A stretch of 64,000 nt of DNA, taken from NCBI GenBank assembly GCA_964646415.1, contig CAZYEL010000003.1:1-64000 (forward strand), written 5' to 3'. Both the position numbers and the translations under genes were made by a program. Source of the DNA: VGJV01 sp964646415. GTDB lineage: Bacteria; Patescibacteriota; Minisyncoccia; UBA6257; 2-01-FULL-56-20. Positions 1-7,990 of this stretch are shown one piece after another. Numbering within the stretch: position 1 is the first letter of the stretch; each line of letters starts with the position of its first letter. The notes beneath the pieces were generated by a model. It was not told where the DNA came from and made no database searches. It saw only the letters and a program-made list of their open reading frames with translations.

Positions 1-1
1 T

Positions 2-442
2 ATTGCAATCTTTTTCGACTGTTCCGACCAACACGAAAGTTCCCTTAACCCGGAAGTGGTGTACGGCTTGTCCGCGGCAGCAGCCGTGCTCACCCTCATT
101 GCCCATTGGGCGTGGGCGAACGGCATGCGGGAACACCACATCACCGGACACATGTTTCCCGCACATGTGCACGGCGTGTGGTACAAAGACTTGAGTCTCT
201 CGGGGTGGATGCACATCGTCACGATGAGCTTCCTTCTCGGGATACTCCTCGTGTATATCGTGTCACCGATGCCGCGCGACGTGGTGATGCTTGCCTCGGT
301 GCTTGTGAGTATCCATTCGGTGCTGGGGACAGTGCAACCCGGCTGGTACTGCTCGGGAAGCATCTGCACAAAGGCGAACCTCGTGCCGCCGCTGGTATGC
401 AATATCCTGATTTGGGGAATCGCATATCTCAAAGTGCACTAG
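2..442 (+). CDS. Small integral membrane protein, 5' end cut by window edge
   Basis: The reading frame is open from the first bases of the window, so the N-terminus is missing; a GTG at 56 could serve as a start, but open coding sequence precedes it. The visible part has three or four hydrophobic segments and a His-rich stretch between the first two (HHITGH, then HVHGVW). Two cysteines lie close together near the end (YCSGSIC). I do not recognise the family. A hairpin just downstream (474-502) probably ends the transcript. Membrane location is inferred from hydrophobicity only. Confidence 0.6.
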   Translation: MAIFFDCSDQHESSLNPEVVYGLSAAAAVLTLIAHWAWANGMREHHITGHMFPAHVHGVWYKDLSLSGWMHIVTMSFLLGILLVYIVSPMPRDVVMLASVLVSIHSVLGTVQPGWYCSGSICTKANLVPPLVCNILIWGIAYLKVH

Positions 443-473
443 GCGCCCAACTCGGACCGCAATTTCGAACAAG

Positions 474-502
474 AAAGCTCCACTCTAAACAAGTGGAGCT
501 TT
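474..502. terminator. Bidirectional hairpin terminator
   Basis: Perfect 11-bp inverted repeat (AAAGCTCCACT / AGTGGAGCTTT) around a 7-base loop, ending in TTT on the plus strand and starting with AAA so that it also works on the minus strand. It sits between two convergent genes. Confidence 0.7.
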
Positions 503-521
503 CCCGTTTCAAGACAAAAAG

Positions 522-1013
522 TTATCTGCTCCTCGTCGAGCTCGCCATGAATGCGGGCCGAAGCTGGATGGATTGTGCCGTGATGCTCCCGTCCGTGTTC
601 TCGGTACCCGTTACCACAACTTGCTCTCCTGTCGCAATATCACCCACCGTGCCCGTGGCGGATTTCAATACTTGCGTGATACCCGAGAAAAACACAATGC
701 GCGAACCGGCTTGCCCGTCCGGCAGGCGGGAATCGCGGAGCTTCACCGTGATGCTTTTCTCGTCTTTGCTCAAGACCTCCCCCGCAGTAAGGCCTGCCTG
801 ACCGGCAGACAGGCCGCCGCCGTTGCCGAAACGTGCAGTTCCTCCCGGAGGCATGCCGCCCCCATTCCGCATAAACCCCTGCGCAAAATTTCCGGCATTC
901 CCGCCGCGCGAAGGGATTCCCGATTTCGCAAAAAGCGTGCCGCCGTAGAATCCTATGCCGCCCGCAACAACCACCGCAATCGCCACACTCGCTATCAATT
1001 TATTTTTGTGCAT
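522..1013 (-). CDS. Exported small protein with two in-frame palindromic inserts
   Basis: Starts with a Lys-flanked hydrophobic signal or anchor segment (about residues 5-25), followed by a Gly/Met/Asn-rich low-complexity stretch and a small C-terminal domain (about residues 75-155) that resembles the DUF5666 type (weak call). The gene carries two copies of one palindromic DNA element (710-730 and 792-814), translated as LPDGQAG and LSAGQAG, so both lie in the same frame. It follows the MacAB-like permease with a gap of about 100 bases and may be cotranscribed with it. Function unknown. Confidence 0.6.
   Translation of the reverse strand: MHKNKLIASVAIAVVVAGGIGFYGGTLFAKSGIPSRGGNAGNFAQGFMRNGGGMPPGGTARFGNGGGLSAGQAGLTAGEVLSKDEKSITVKLRDSRLPDGQAGSRIVFFSGITQVLKSATGTVGDIATGEQVVVTGTENTDGSITAQSIQLRPAFMASSTRSR
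710..730. repeat. Short palindromic element inside coding sequence (copy 1)
   Basis: GC-rich imperfect palindrome built around TCCGGCAGGCGGG, read in the minus-strand gene as LPDGQAG. The same element recurs at 792-814 in the same gene. Confidence 0.55.
792..814. repeat. Short palindromic element inside coding sequence (copy 2)
   Basis: GCCTGCCTG / CAGACAGGC arms around ACCGG; read in the minus-strand gene as LSAGQAG. Same family and same translated frame as the element at 710-730. Confidence 0.55.
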
Positions 1014-1114
1014 GATTTTTTATTCTGGAGAACTTCGACTCCAAGCTCTCATCCTCATACTTATTCTCATACTCGCGCCCTTTGTCATCGTCATAGTCAT
1101 TGTTATCGTCAGTA

Positions 1115-2338
1115 TCACTCGTACCGCAACGCCTCAATGGGATTCAACGCTGCCGCGCGGCGGGCGGGGTAATACCCGAACACAATCCCGATTGCGGCGG
1201 AGACACTGCACGCAAGGAGCACCGCGCTCCATGAAACGGATGTCGTAATTCCCGCAAAGCGGCTTACCCCCCATGCGATAAGCCACCCCACGATGACGCC
1301 CGCTACGCCTCCCAGGAATGTGAGCGTCGCGGACTCCGCTAAAAATTGCGCGCTGATGTCCCGCCGCTTCGCGCCAATCGCTTTCCGCAAACCGATTTCG
1401 CGCGTCCGCTCGGTGACCGTCGTGAGCATCATATTCATAATACCGATGCCGCCCACAAGGAGCGAGATGCCCGCGATGGACCCGAGGAGCATCGTGAAGG
1501 TGTTGGTGACCGAGGACGCCGTCGCCACGATATCGGCCTGGTTCAGCACGCTGAAATCCGCAAGCTGGGGATCGCTTATACGATGCCGATCGAGAAGGAG
1601 AGCGGTGATTTGCTCCTGCACCGCGCTCATGACCGATTGATTCTCCGCCTGGATGCTTATTGTCGTCACATACGTGTCCCCCGCCAAAAACCGCTGCGCC
1701 GTCGTGAGCGGCACGAAGAGCATGTCGTCCTGGCTGCCGAAGCCGCTCCCGCCTTTCGTCTTCGTGATACCCACCACCTTGAAGTCCACTTTATTGATGC
1801 GGACAGTTTGCCCCACCGCTTCCGCGCCTTCGCCGAAAAGGTCGTCCCGCACGGTGGGACCAAGCACCACCACCTTCGAAAGCCCCTGGAGGTTCGCGTC
1901 GGTAATGAAGGTCCCCTCGTCGATTTGAATATTCCGCACTTCGGGGTAGCTGGGCACCGTGCCCACCACCTGCGTATTCGTGTTGGTGCCGCGCGCGGTC
2001 ACCTGGTAGCGGCGGGAAATTTCGGGCGCCGCCGCTTTCACAAACTGCACTTTTTTCACGATTGCATCCGCATCTTCCTGCTTCAGCGTCTGCGCCGAAC
2101 CTCGCCCCGCGCTCACATGAAAGCCCGGACCGCGCTGCGCGCCCGGCATCACGAGGAGAAGATTCGAACCAATGGACTGGATGCTCGCCTCGATAGACCC
2201 CTGCGCCCCCTGCCCAATCGAGACCATGGCAATCACGGAGGCAATCCCGATGACAATGCCTAAAATCGTAAGCCCCGACCGGACTTTATTTACGGTAAGC
2301 GAGGAATATGTCTCCTCAAAAAGGTCAACTATTGTCAT
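1115..2338 (-). CDS. MacB-type ABC transporter permease
   Basis: 407 residues with the MacB/FtsX-like layout: one N-terminal membrane helix (about 20-45), a large extracytoplasmic core domain, and three C-terminal helices. The segment MNMMLTTVTERTREIGLRKA followed by IGAKRR is the typical coupling loop of MacB-like permeases. It overlaps the ATPase gene 2325-3047 by 14 bases and forms an operon with the adaptor 3044-4864. By family knowledge such systems export peptides, lipids or toxic compounds using conformational work rather than direct substrate passage. In a cell of this type no outer-membrane partner is evident in the window. Confidence 0.88.
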   Translation of the reverse strand: MTIVDLFEETYSSLTVNKVRSGLTILGIVIGIASVIAMVSIGQGAQGSIEASIQSIGSNLLLVMPGAQRGPGFHVSAGRGSAQTLKQEDADAIVKKVQFVKAAAPEISRRYQVTARGTNTNTQVVGTVPSYPEVRNIQIDEGTFITDANLQGLSKVVVLGPTVRDDLFGEGAEAVGQTVRINKVDFKVVGITKTKGGSGFGSQDDMLFVPLTTAQRFLAGDTYVTTISIQAENQSVMSAVQEQITALLLDRHRISDPQLADFSVLNQADIVATASSVTNTFTMLLGSIAGISLLVGGIGIMNMMLTTVTERTREIGLRKAIGAKRRDISAQFLAESATLTFLGGVAGVIVGWLIAWGVSRFAGITTSVSWSAVLLACSVSAAIGIVFGYYPARRAAALNPIEALRYE

Positions 2339-3047
2339 GAACGCTGCTCTTCGCGATTACCTTTTTCTCGTTTTTCTTGTCTTCAAGAATCAACCCGTCC
2401 TGAAGGTGAATAATACGGTCTGCGTGTTCGGCAACATACAGCTCGTGCGTGATCAAAATAATGGTATGCCTATGCGCATGATTCAGCTCTTGAAACGTGC
2501 CGAGCACTATCTCTCCCGTCTTGGTGTCGAGGTTTCCCGTGGGCTCGTCCGCAAGAATAATTGCCGGATTATTCACGAGCGCCCGCGCAATTGCGACGCG
2601 CTGCATCTGCCCCCCGGAGAGTTGGTTTGAAAGGTGGTGCCACCGGTCCTCCGGCATTCCCGCGGCTTTGAGCGCCCGCGCCGCCTGCGCTTCGCGCTTT
2701 CCTTTCTCAATTCCCGCATAGGTAAGAGGAAGACACACATTCCGCAGCACACTCGCACGCGAGAGTAAATTGAACGACTGGAACACAAACCCTATTTTAT
2801 TTTTCCTTACCTCCGCAAGCTCATCATCGGAGAGCTTGGAAACGTCATGCCCGTTCAGCACATATGTTCCCGACGTCGGAGTGTCGAGCGCACCCAAGAT
2901 ATGCATAAGGGTGGATTTCCCCGACCCCGACGGCCCCATAATCGCCACGAACTCTCCCTCTTTTATCGTGAAGGAAATACCTTTCAAAACCGGCGTTGCA
3001 GTTTCGCCCGCACCATACGTTTTTGTGATATTGTCGCAGACAATCAT
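2325..3047 (-). CDS. ABC transporter ATP-binding protein, MacB/LolD type
   Basis: 240 residues, normal length for a stand-alone ATPase of this family. Walker A GPSGSGKST, signature LSGGQMQRVAIARAL, Walker B IILADEPTGNLD and the H-loop ITH are all present. It overlaps the upstream adaptor gene by four bases (ATGA) and the permease gene by 14, which indicates translational coupling. It should power the permease encoded just downstream. Confidence 0.93.
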   Translation of the reverse strand: MIVCDNITKTYGAGETATPVLKGISFTIKEGEFVAIMGPSGSGKSTLMHILGALDTPTSGTYVLNGHDVSKLSDDELAEVRKNKIGFVFQSFNLLSRASVLRNVCLPLTYAGIEKGKREAQAARALKAAGMPEDRWHHLSNQLSGGQMQRVAIARALVNNPAIILADEPTGNLDTKTGEIVLGTFQELNHAHRHTIILITHELYVAEHADRIIHLQDGLILEDKKNEKKVIAKSSVHDNS

Positions 3048-4864
3048 CTCCGTATCCCCCCTCCTCCCAGCCCCGGCAGCCGGAACGCGTTCCCGCCGGC
3101 TTGCGCCGCCGCCTGTGTTTGCGCGGATGCCGTAATTTCACGGGTCACCACCACGCCGCCTTCATCGACTCCGCCCGTTATCTCCGTTACCGTGTCATTT
3201 GAAAGTCCGGTGCTCACCGCTTGCCGCCGCGGCGGCGAAGCGAGAATCACACCCTGCGCCGACAAGGCTTGCCCCGCAGCACTCGCTTCCATACCTTCCG
3301 CCACTTGCACATACTGCATAGCTCCCTGCAACTTAAGCGCGCTGTTCGGCACCGTGAGCACATCCTGCCGCACATCGGTTACAACCGTGGCGGAGACGCT
3401 CATGCCGGGCTTCACGCGCCCGTCCTGCGTATCAAGCGCGATGGTCACGCCATAATTCACCACTCCCTGGGTCACCGTACCGATGGCGTCAATCTGGGCA
3501 ACTTTCCCCGTCATGGTGAGGCCGGAAATCGCATCAAAAGTGAGCGTCGCCTTCGCGCCCAGCTGTACTTTCCCCACATCGACTTCGTTCAAAGAAATGG
3601 CGACCGTCTGCTGGGGCGTAATAAGCGTCACCACTGCCGTGCTTGGGGACACTTCGTCGCCCTTCTCTACGGCGAGCTTCGCCACAATGCCGTCGAAAGG
3701 TACGCGGACGGAATAGTTTGCGAGCGTCTCCTCTGCATCGCGGAGCGCGTTCTCGCGCTGGACAATCGCGAGCTTCTGCGATTCCACATCAAGCGGGTCC
3801 GCTCCCGCTTTGAGCTTCGCGAGTGCCTGCGTCCTCTCCGTAATCGTACGCTCGGCGTTTGCAACGGCATCTTTATCGTTCTGAATCGCCGTGAGTACCG
3901 CGGCAAGGCTGCCGATATGACCGTTCATTGTCCCGATGTACGACTGAAGACTGCTCTCATGCGCCGCGAGGAGCGCGGGCACTCGCACTCCCTGCATGGT
4001 CGAAAGCGTATCATTCACAAGGTCTAAAAAATTCTTCGTGTTTTTAATCGCATCGGAGATTGTTTTCGCGGTGGTATACGTGTGCGCAATAAGCTTTTCC
4101 ACCGTCGCAGTGTCGGAAGAACGGCTTGCGGCTTTGTATTCCTGGAGATCCGCGTCGTATTCAATCCTCGCCTGCCTGTGCGCCGTAGTGGCAAGGTCCC
4201 TGAATTGGTCGCTTGCCGGTTTCTGCACTTTAATAAGGGAGTAATATGCGTCCGCGTTGCTCTGGTTGCCGTTTAAAGTCGTACCGTTCAAGATACCATC
4301 CATCCCCAACATCACCGAAGGCAAATCCACGAATGCATCCGCGACGTCCGTGAACCCTTCTTCGTAGACTCTCACCAGGTCATCCTTGGCTTTCTGTTTC
4401 GACTGGTCCGCGTCGATAATCGAGTTCTCCGCCTGCGTGAGCGAAAGCTCGTCCGGAGGCTGTTGCAATTTCTGAAGAGAAAGCTGGGAGCTCTTCAAGT
4501 TCGCCGCAGCATCCCGCACCGACTTCTGCGCGTCGCTTGAATCAAGCTGGGCAAGAATCGCGCCGGCTTTTACCGACTGCCCCTCGCGCACGGGGAGAGC
4601 CACCACTTCCCCGGATGCCTTGGGCTTCACGTCCACCTGGTTTAAGGCGCTTACCTGGCCCGTGCCAGAAACGGAGGCGACCACCGTACCCCGCTCCACT
4701 TTCGCGAGTATATAGCGGGTTTCCTGTGAGTCACTGCGGAATCCCCCAAAAAAGTAATACCCGCCGCCCGCAAGAAGCAAAACCGCCACAACCGCAAGCA
4801 TCTTGTGGCGCAGAAACCACAATTTTATTCCTCCGGTAGCCGCTCCGTGCATTACAGATTTCAT
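3044..4864 (-). CDS. HlyD/MacA-type efflux adaptor (periplasmic adaptor subunit)
   Basis: 606 residues. N-terminal anchor helix (about 20-42), a first lipoyl half-motif (GSG-like hinge, ALPVREGQSVKAG), a long alpha-helical coiled-coil hairpin (about 110-370, longer than in classical MacA), the second lipoyl half (VPFDGIVAKLAVEKGDEV), then the beta-barrel and membrane-proximal domains (ITGGVDEGG). First gene of the operon adaptor-ATPase-permease. The Gly-rich C-terminus (LPGLGGGG) is unusual and resembles the Gly-rich part of the protein at 522-1013. Substrate cannot be read from sequence. Confidence 0.88.
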   Translation of the reverse strand: MKSVMHGAATGGIKLWFLRHKMLAVVAVLLLAGGGYYFFGGFRSDSQETRYILAKVERGTVVASVSGTGQVSALNQVDVKPKASGEVVALPVREGQSVKAGAILAQLDSSDAQKSVRDAAANLKSSQLSLQKLQQPPDELSLTQAENSIIDADQSKQKAKDDLVRVYEEGFTDVADAFVDLPSVMLGMDGILNGTTLNGNQSNADAYYSLIKVQKPASDQFRDLATTAHRQARIEYDADLQEYKAASRSSDTATVEKLIAHTYTTAKTISDAIKNTKNFLDLVNDTLSTMQGVRVPALLAAHESSLQSYIGTMNGHIGSLAAVLTAIQNDKDAVANAERTITERTQALAKLKAGADPLDVESQKLAIVQRENALRDAEETLANYSVRVPFDGIVAKLAVEKGDEVSPSTAVVTLITPQQTVAISLNEVDVGKVQLGAKATLTFDAISGLTMTGKVAQIDAIGTVTQGVVNYGVTIALDTQDGRVKPGMSVSATVVTDVRQDVLTVPNSALKLQGAMQYVQVAEGMEASAAGQALSAQGVILASPPRRQAVSTGLSNDTVTEITGGVDEGGVVVTREITASAQTQAAAQAGGNAFRLPGLGGGGIRR

Positions 4865-4979
4865 GATGAAAGTAAGTATACAGTACTACTACAACTCGGA
4901 AGGGTGTTTTACTACATTGCGCCCTATGCCCGCCGCTTGTATTCGCACACGCAGAGACATACGATAATAATCACAATCC

Positions 4980-5639
4980 ATGAAGGGGCTTATCATTTTT
5001 ATACTCATCCTCCTCGCGCTCAGCGCAGGGCTTTTTTATTTCCTTCCCGCGTGGCAATCGGGAACACTCGGAACGTCGCTAAGCAACCCGCTTTCTCTGC
5101 TGCGCTTCGGGGATTCTTCTTCCTCCTCGCCATCAGTGTCGGCGCCGCTCTCGCTGAAAAATAACATCCTCACTCCTCTCGCCGAGCGCGCGGGAAACAT
5201 TGCGAGCAGCACAAAAGCGGCAATTGCGGAGAAAACCGATGCCGTGGGCGGTGCCATATCGCAAACTCTCTCCGATGTGGCGCAAGGTATCGTGGAAGGT
5301 GCGAAAGGAAAGGCAGCGGAGGCGCTTGGCATTGCACCCGCAACGGACCTTGCCGCGTTCGCCGCGGCGTTTCAATCGGCGGATTTGAGTATCTGCGCCT
5401 CGCTCAAGGGCGGCACTACGGTGAACTACGTCTTGAACAACCCCTTTTCTCCCGCGCGCGATTTTTCCTTCCGCATTGATTGGGGCGACAGCAATGCTTC
5501 GGAAGGAAGTCTCCGCGCGCAAACCGACCGCACGCTTGCCGCGCACCAGTACCAAAACAAAGGCATCTACGTGAACAACTTCGAAATCAAGTCCGGCGAC
5601 CAGACGCTCACCATCAAGCGCAAGCTATGCATTGAGTAG
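4980..5639 (+). CDS. Exported protein, unknown function
   Basis: 219 residues beginning with a strong hydrophobic segment (residues 2-24), a Ser-rich linker, an amphipathic Ala-rich helix (about 70-115) and a C-terminal domain of about 85 residues with two cysteines (ICAS near 135 and KLCIE at the very end) that could form a disulfide. The pattern FRIDWGDSNAS is reminiscent of PKD-type beta domains. Divergent from the efflux operon, so the 4865-4979 gap should hold both promoters. I do not recognise the family. Confidence 0.6.
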   Translation: MKGLIIFILILLALSAGLFYFLPAWQSGTLGTSLSNPLSLLRFGDSSSSSPSVSAPLSLKNNILTPLAERAGNIASSTKAAIAEKTDAVGGAISQTLSDVAQGIVEGAKGKAAEALGIAPATDLAAFAAAFQSADLSICASLKGGTTVNYVLNNPFSPARDFSFRIDWGDSNASEGSLRAQTDRTLAAHQYQNKGIYVNNFEIKSGDQTLTIKRKLCIE

Positions 5640-5678
5640 CGACAGAGCAGGTAACGTATTGATGGACAACTTTGGACG

Positions 5679-6362
5679 ATGAAACATGCCCGCATCACAT
5701 TCATTGGAGGAATAGTAATCCTCGTCGTCGTAATCGGGCTCACCGCGACGCAGAAACGCGCCGCCTCCCCCGAATCGCAATCTCTCCTCACGTATCGCAA
5801 CGACGCGCTGGGGTTCGCCGTCCGCTACAATCCCTCACTTATTTCTTTTGAGGAAAACTTTTTGACTACTCCGGTTACCCGTCCGTGGATATGTGTCCCT
5901 CCGGGACATCTCCCGCAGGGAAACAAAGCGATGAAATCCCTTTCAGGAGAATACCTCACGTCGCAATCCGTCCCCACCGAGACCTGCCGCAAACCCTCAT
6001 TCCTCGAATTCGTAAACTACAGCACGTCCCGGGGCGTGCAGACTATCGTGCAATCGGCGTCGCAGACAAGCATCGTGATACTCCACTCCCAGACACCCGC
6101 AACAAACACCCTAAGCGGAGAAACGAGAAATCGGGATACCTACCGGATATTTGCGGAAGCACCCGCCGCCTCAAAAAAAGCGTGGGCGCTCGACCTCTAC
6201 CTCGTGCCGCGCAAAGGCACGCTCCTCTGTAGCGACAATGTGTGTGACATCGGCGAAGAATCGCCCGAGAGCTTAAGTTACTGCAAGGAGGATTGCCCGA
6301 ACGGGAAAGATTGGACAACGATACTTAAAGAAACATTCGCAACGCTCATGTTTGTACCCTAA
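5679..6362 (+). CDS. Membrane-anchored extracytoplasmic protein
   Basis: 227 residues with an N-terminal hydrophobic helix (about 7-24) and an extracytoplasmic domain. Near the C-terminus it has CSDNVCDIGEE followed by YCKEDC, the short Cys/Asp/Glu module (C-x-x-x-V/I-C-x-x-G-E ... C-x-x-D-C) often seen in CPR surface proteins, which probably binds calcium or is disulfide-bonded. It follows 4980-5639 by 39 bases and may share its transcript. The gene ends at the perfect palindromic terminator at 6363-6398. Confidence 0.6.
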   Translation: MKHARITFIGGIVILVVVIGLTATQKRAASPESQSLLTYRNDALGFAVRYNPSLISFEENFLTTPVTRPWICVPPGHLPQGNKAMKSLSGEYLTSQSVPTETCRKPSFLEFVNYSTSRGVQTIVQSASQTSIVILHSQTPATNTLSGETRNRDTYRIFAEAPAASKKAWALDLYLVPRKGTLLCSDNVCDIGEESPESLSYCKEDCPNGKDWTTILKETFATLMFVP

Positions 6363-6398
6363 AAACATTCCAACATTCCTAGGAATGTTGGAATGTTT
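6363..6398. terminator. Bidirectional terminator, perfect palindrome
   Basis: 36 bases, fully palindromic (18 + 18), starting AAACATTCC and ending GGAATGTTT. It fills the gap between the convergent ends of 5679-6362 and guaA (6400), so it should stop both transcripts. Confidence 0.8.
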
Positions 6399-6399
6399 C

Positions 6400-7932
6400 T
6401 TACTCATACTCAATCGTTCCGGGCGGCTTTTGCGTCACGTCGTAGAGTACGCGGTTGATGCCGCGCACTTCGCCCACAATCCGCGAGGAGATGCGCTCAA
6501 GGAGCGCGGGCGGCATCTTGTGCCAGTCCGCAGTCATTCCGTCCACGGAGTCCACCGCGCGGAGCGCGAGCATGTAGTCGTACGTCCGCGCATCCCCCAT
6601 CACGCCCACCGATTTCACCGAAAGAAGCGCGGCGAACGCCTGCCATATTTTTTCGTACTCGCCCGACTTCCGGAGTTCCTCTATATAGATAGCATCCGCC
6701 CTGCGCAAAAGCGCGAGCCGCTCTTCCGTTACTTCTCCCACCACGCGAATCGCAAGCCCCGGCCCCGGGAACGGGTGCCGCCATAAAAGGTCGCGCGGGA
6801 GCCCGAGCGTTGCCCCCACCGCGCGCACTTCGTCTTTATATAAGTCTTTGAGAGGCTCGATGATGGAAAAGTGAAGCCGCTCGGGAAGCGTGAGATTATG
6901 GTGGCTTTTTATCTTTGCCGCATGCTTCGAGGGCGCTGCAGACTCGATACGGTCGGGATAGATCGTACCTTGTGCAAAATATCGAACTGAATGCTTTTTA
7001 AGCTCGCGTTTCACCGTCCGCTCAAAAATCTCGATGAACGTGTGGCCGATGATTTTCCGCTTCGCTTCCGGGTCCGTCACGCCCCGGAAGCGCTCCAAAA
7101 ATATTTTCTGCGCGTCGACAAGGTGAAAATTGCGGAATCCGAGTTTCCGCAACGATGCCGCCACGTCGCGCGCCTCGTTCTCGCGCAAAAGCCCCGTGTC
7201 TACGCAAACCGCATGTACTTGATTTCCAACTGCTTTATAGAGGAGCGTGGCCGCGACAAGCGAATCCACGCCGCCCGAAACGCCCACGAGCACGTGATTC
7301 TTCCCAATCTCCCGCCGGAGCGAGGCAACCAGCTCCTTTTTATAGTCCGCCATTTTCCAGTCCTTTGCCGCGCGGCAAATACGGAAGAGAAAATTCGAAA
7401 GCATCTTTTTCCCGTTCGGTGTGTGCGCCACTTCCGGATGGAACTGCACGGCGTAGTATCCGCGCGATTCGTCAGCCATCGCCGCGTTCGCACATGTGGC
7501 GGTTGAAGCAATCCGTTTGAATCCCTTGGGAAGTTTTGCAACGGCATCGCCGTGCGAGAACCACACCGTTTGCGTTTTTTGAAGACCCACAAAAAGCGGC
7601 GAACGCGCGCGGAGTGCAAGCGCTTCGCGCCCGAACTCGCGCACGCGCCCCGGGCGGACTTTCCCGCCAAGCATCGCGCCCATGAGCTGGTGCCCGTAGC
7701 AAATGCCGAGGACAGGAATATCTAATGCAAAAATCTTTTGATTTGGCGCAGGGCTCCACTTGTCACAGACCGATGCAGGCCCACCGGAGAGAATAATTCC
7801 CTCGGGGTTCTCTTTCGAAATCTCTTCAAGTGTCGCATCAAACGACAAAATTTCCGCCCGCACGCCCAAGTCCCGCACCCGCCGCGCAATCAGATGTGCG
7901 AACTGGCTGCCGAAATTCAGTACCACAATCAT
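6400..7932 (-). CDS. guaA: GMP synthase (glutamine-hydrolysing)
   Basis: Converts XMP to GMP with glutamine and ATP. About 510 residues, normal length. N-terminal class I amidotransferase domain with nucleophile region GICYGHQLMG and FHPEVAHT for the His-Glu pair; ATP pyrophosphatase domain with P-loop VGVSGGVDSLVAA; C-terminal dimerisation domain ending PGTIEYE. I chose the ATG at 7932 because MIVVLNFGSQ is the canonical start; the open frame extends upstream but those residues are not conserved. Divergent from the zinc-ribbon cluster. Confidence 0.97.
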   Translation of the reverse strand: MIVVLNFGSQFAHLIARRVRDLGVRAEILSFDATLEEISKENPEGIILSGGPASVCDKWSPAPNQKIFALDIPVLGICYGHQLMGAMLGGKVRPGRVREFGREALALRARSPLFVGLQKTQTVWFSHGDAVAKLPKGFKRIASTATCANAAMADESRGYYAVQFHPEVAHTPNGKKMLSNFLFRICRAAKDWKMADYKKELVASLRREIGKNHVLVGVSGGVDSLVAATLLYKAVGNQVHAVCVDTGLLRENEARDVAASLRKLGFRNFHLVDAQKIFLERFRGVTDPEAKRKIIGHTFIEIFERTVKRELKKHSVRYFAQGTIYPDRIESAAPSKHAAKIKSHHNLTLPERLHFSIIEPLKDLYKDEVRAVGATLGLPRDLLWRHPFPGPGLAIRVVGEVTEERLALLRRADAIYIEELRKSGEYEKIWQAFAALLSVKSVGVMGDARTYDYMLALRAVDSVDGMTADWHKMPPALLERISSRIVGEVRGINRVLYDVTQKPPGTIEYE

Positions 7933-7990
7933 TGACTGAAATAATAGCATGCCCTTTAAATTTCCGCCTACTGGAGCTACTATCATCGTA

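Noticed and set aside
106..801. 231-residue plus-strand open frame overlapping the first gene
   Set aside because: It spans a terminator and an antisense gene and its Arg-rich translation has no domain features; it is a high-GC shadow frame.
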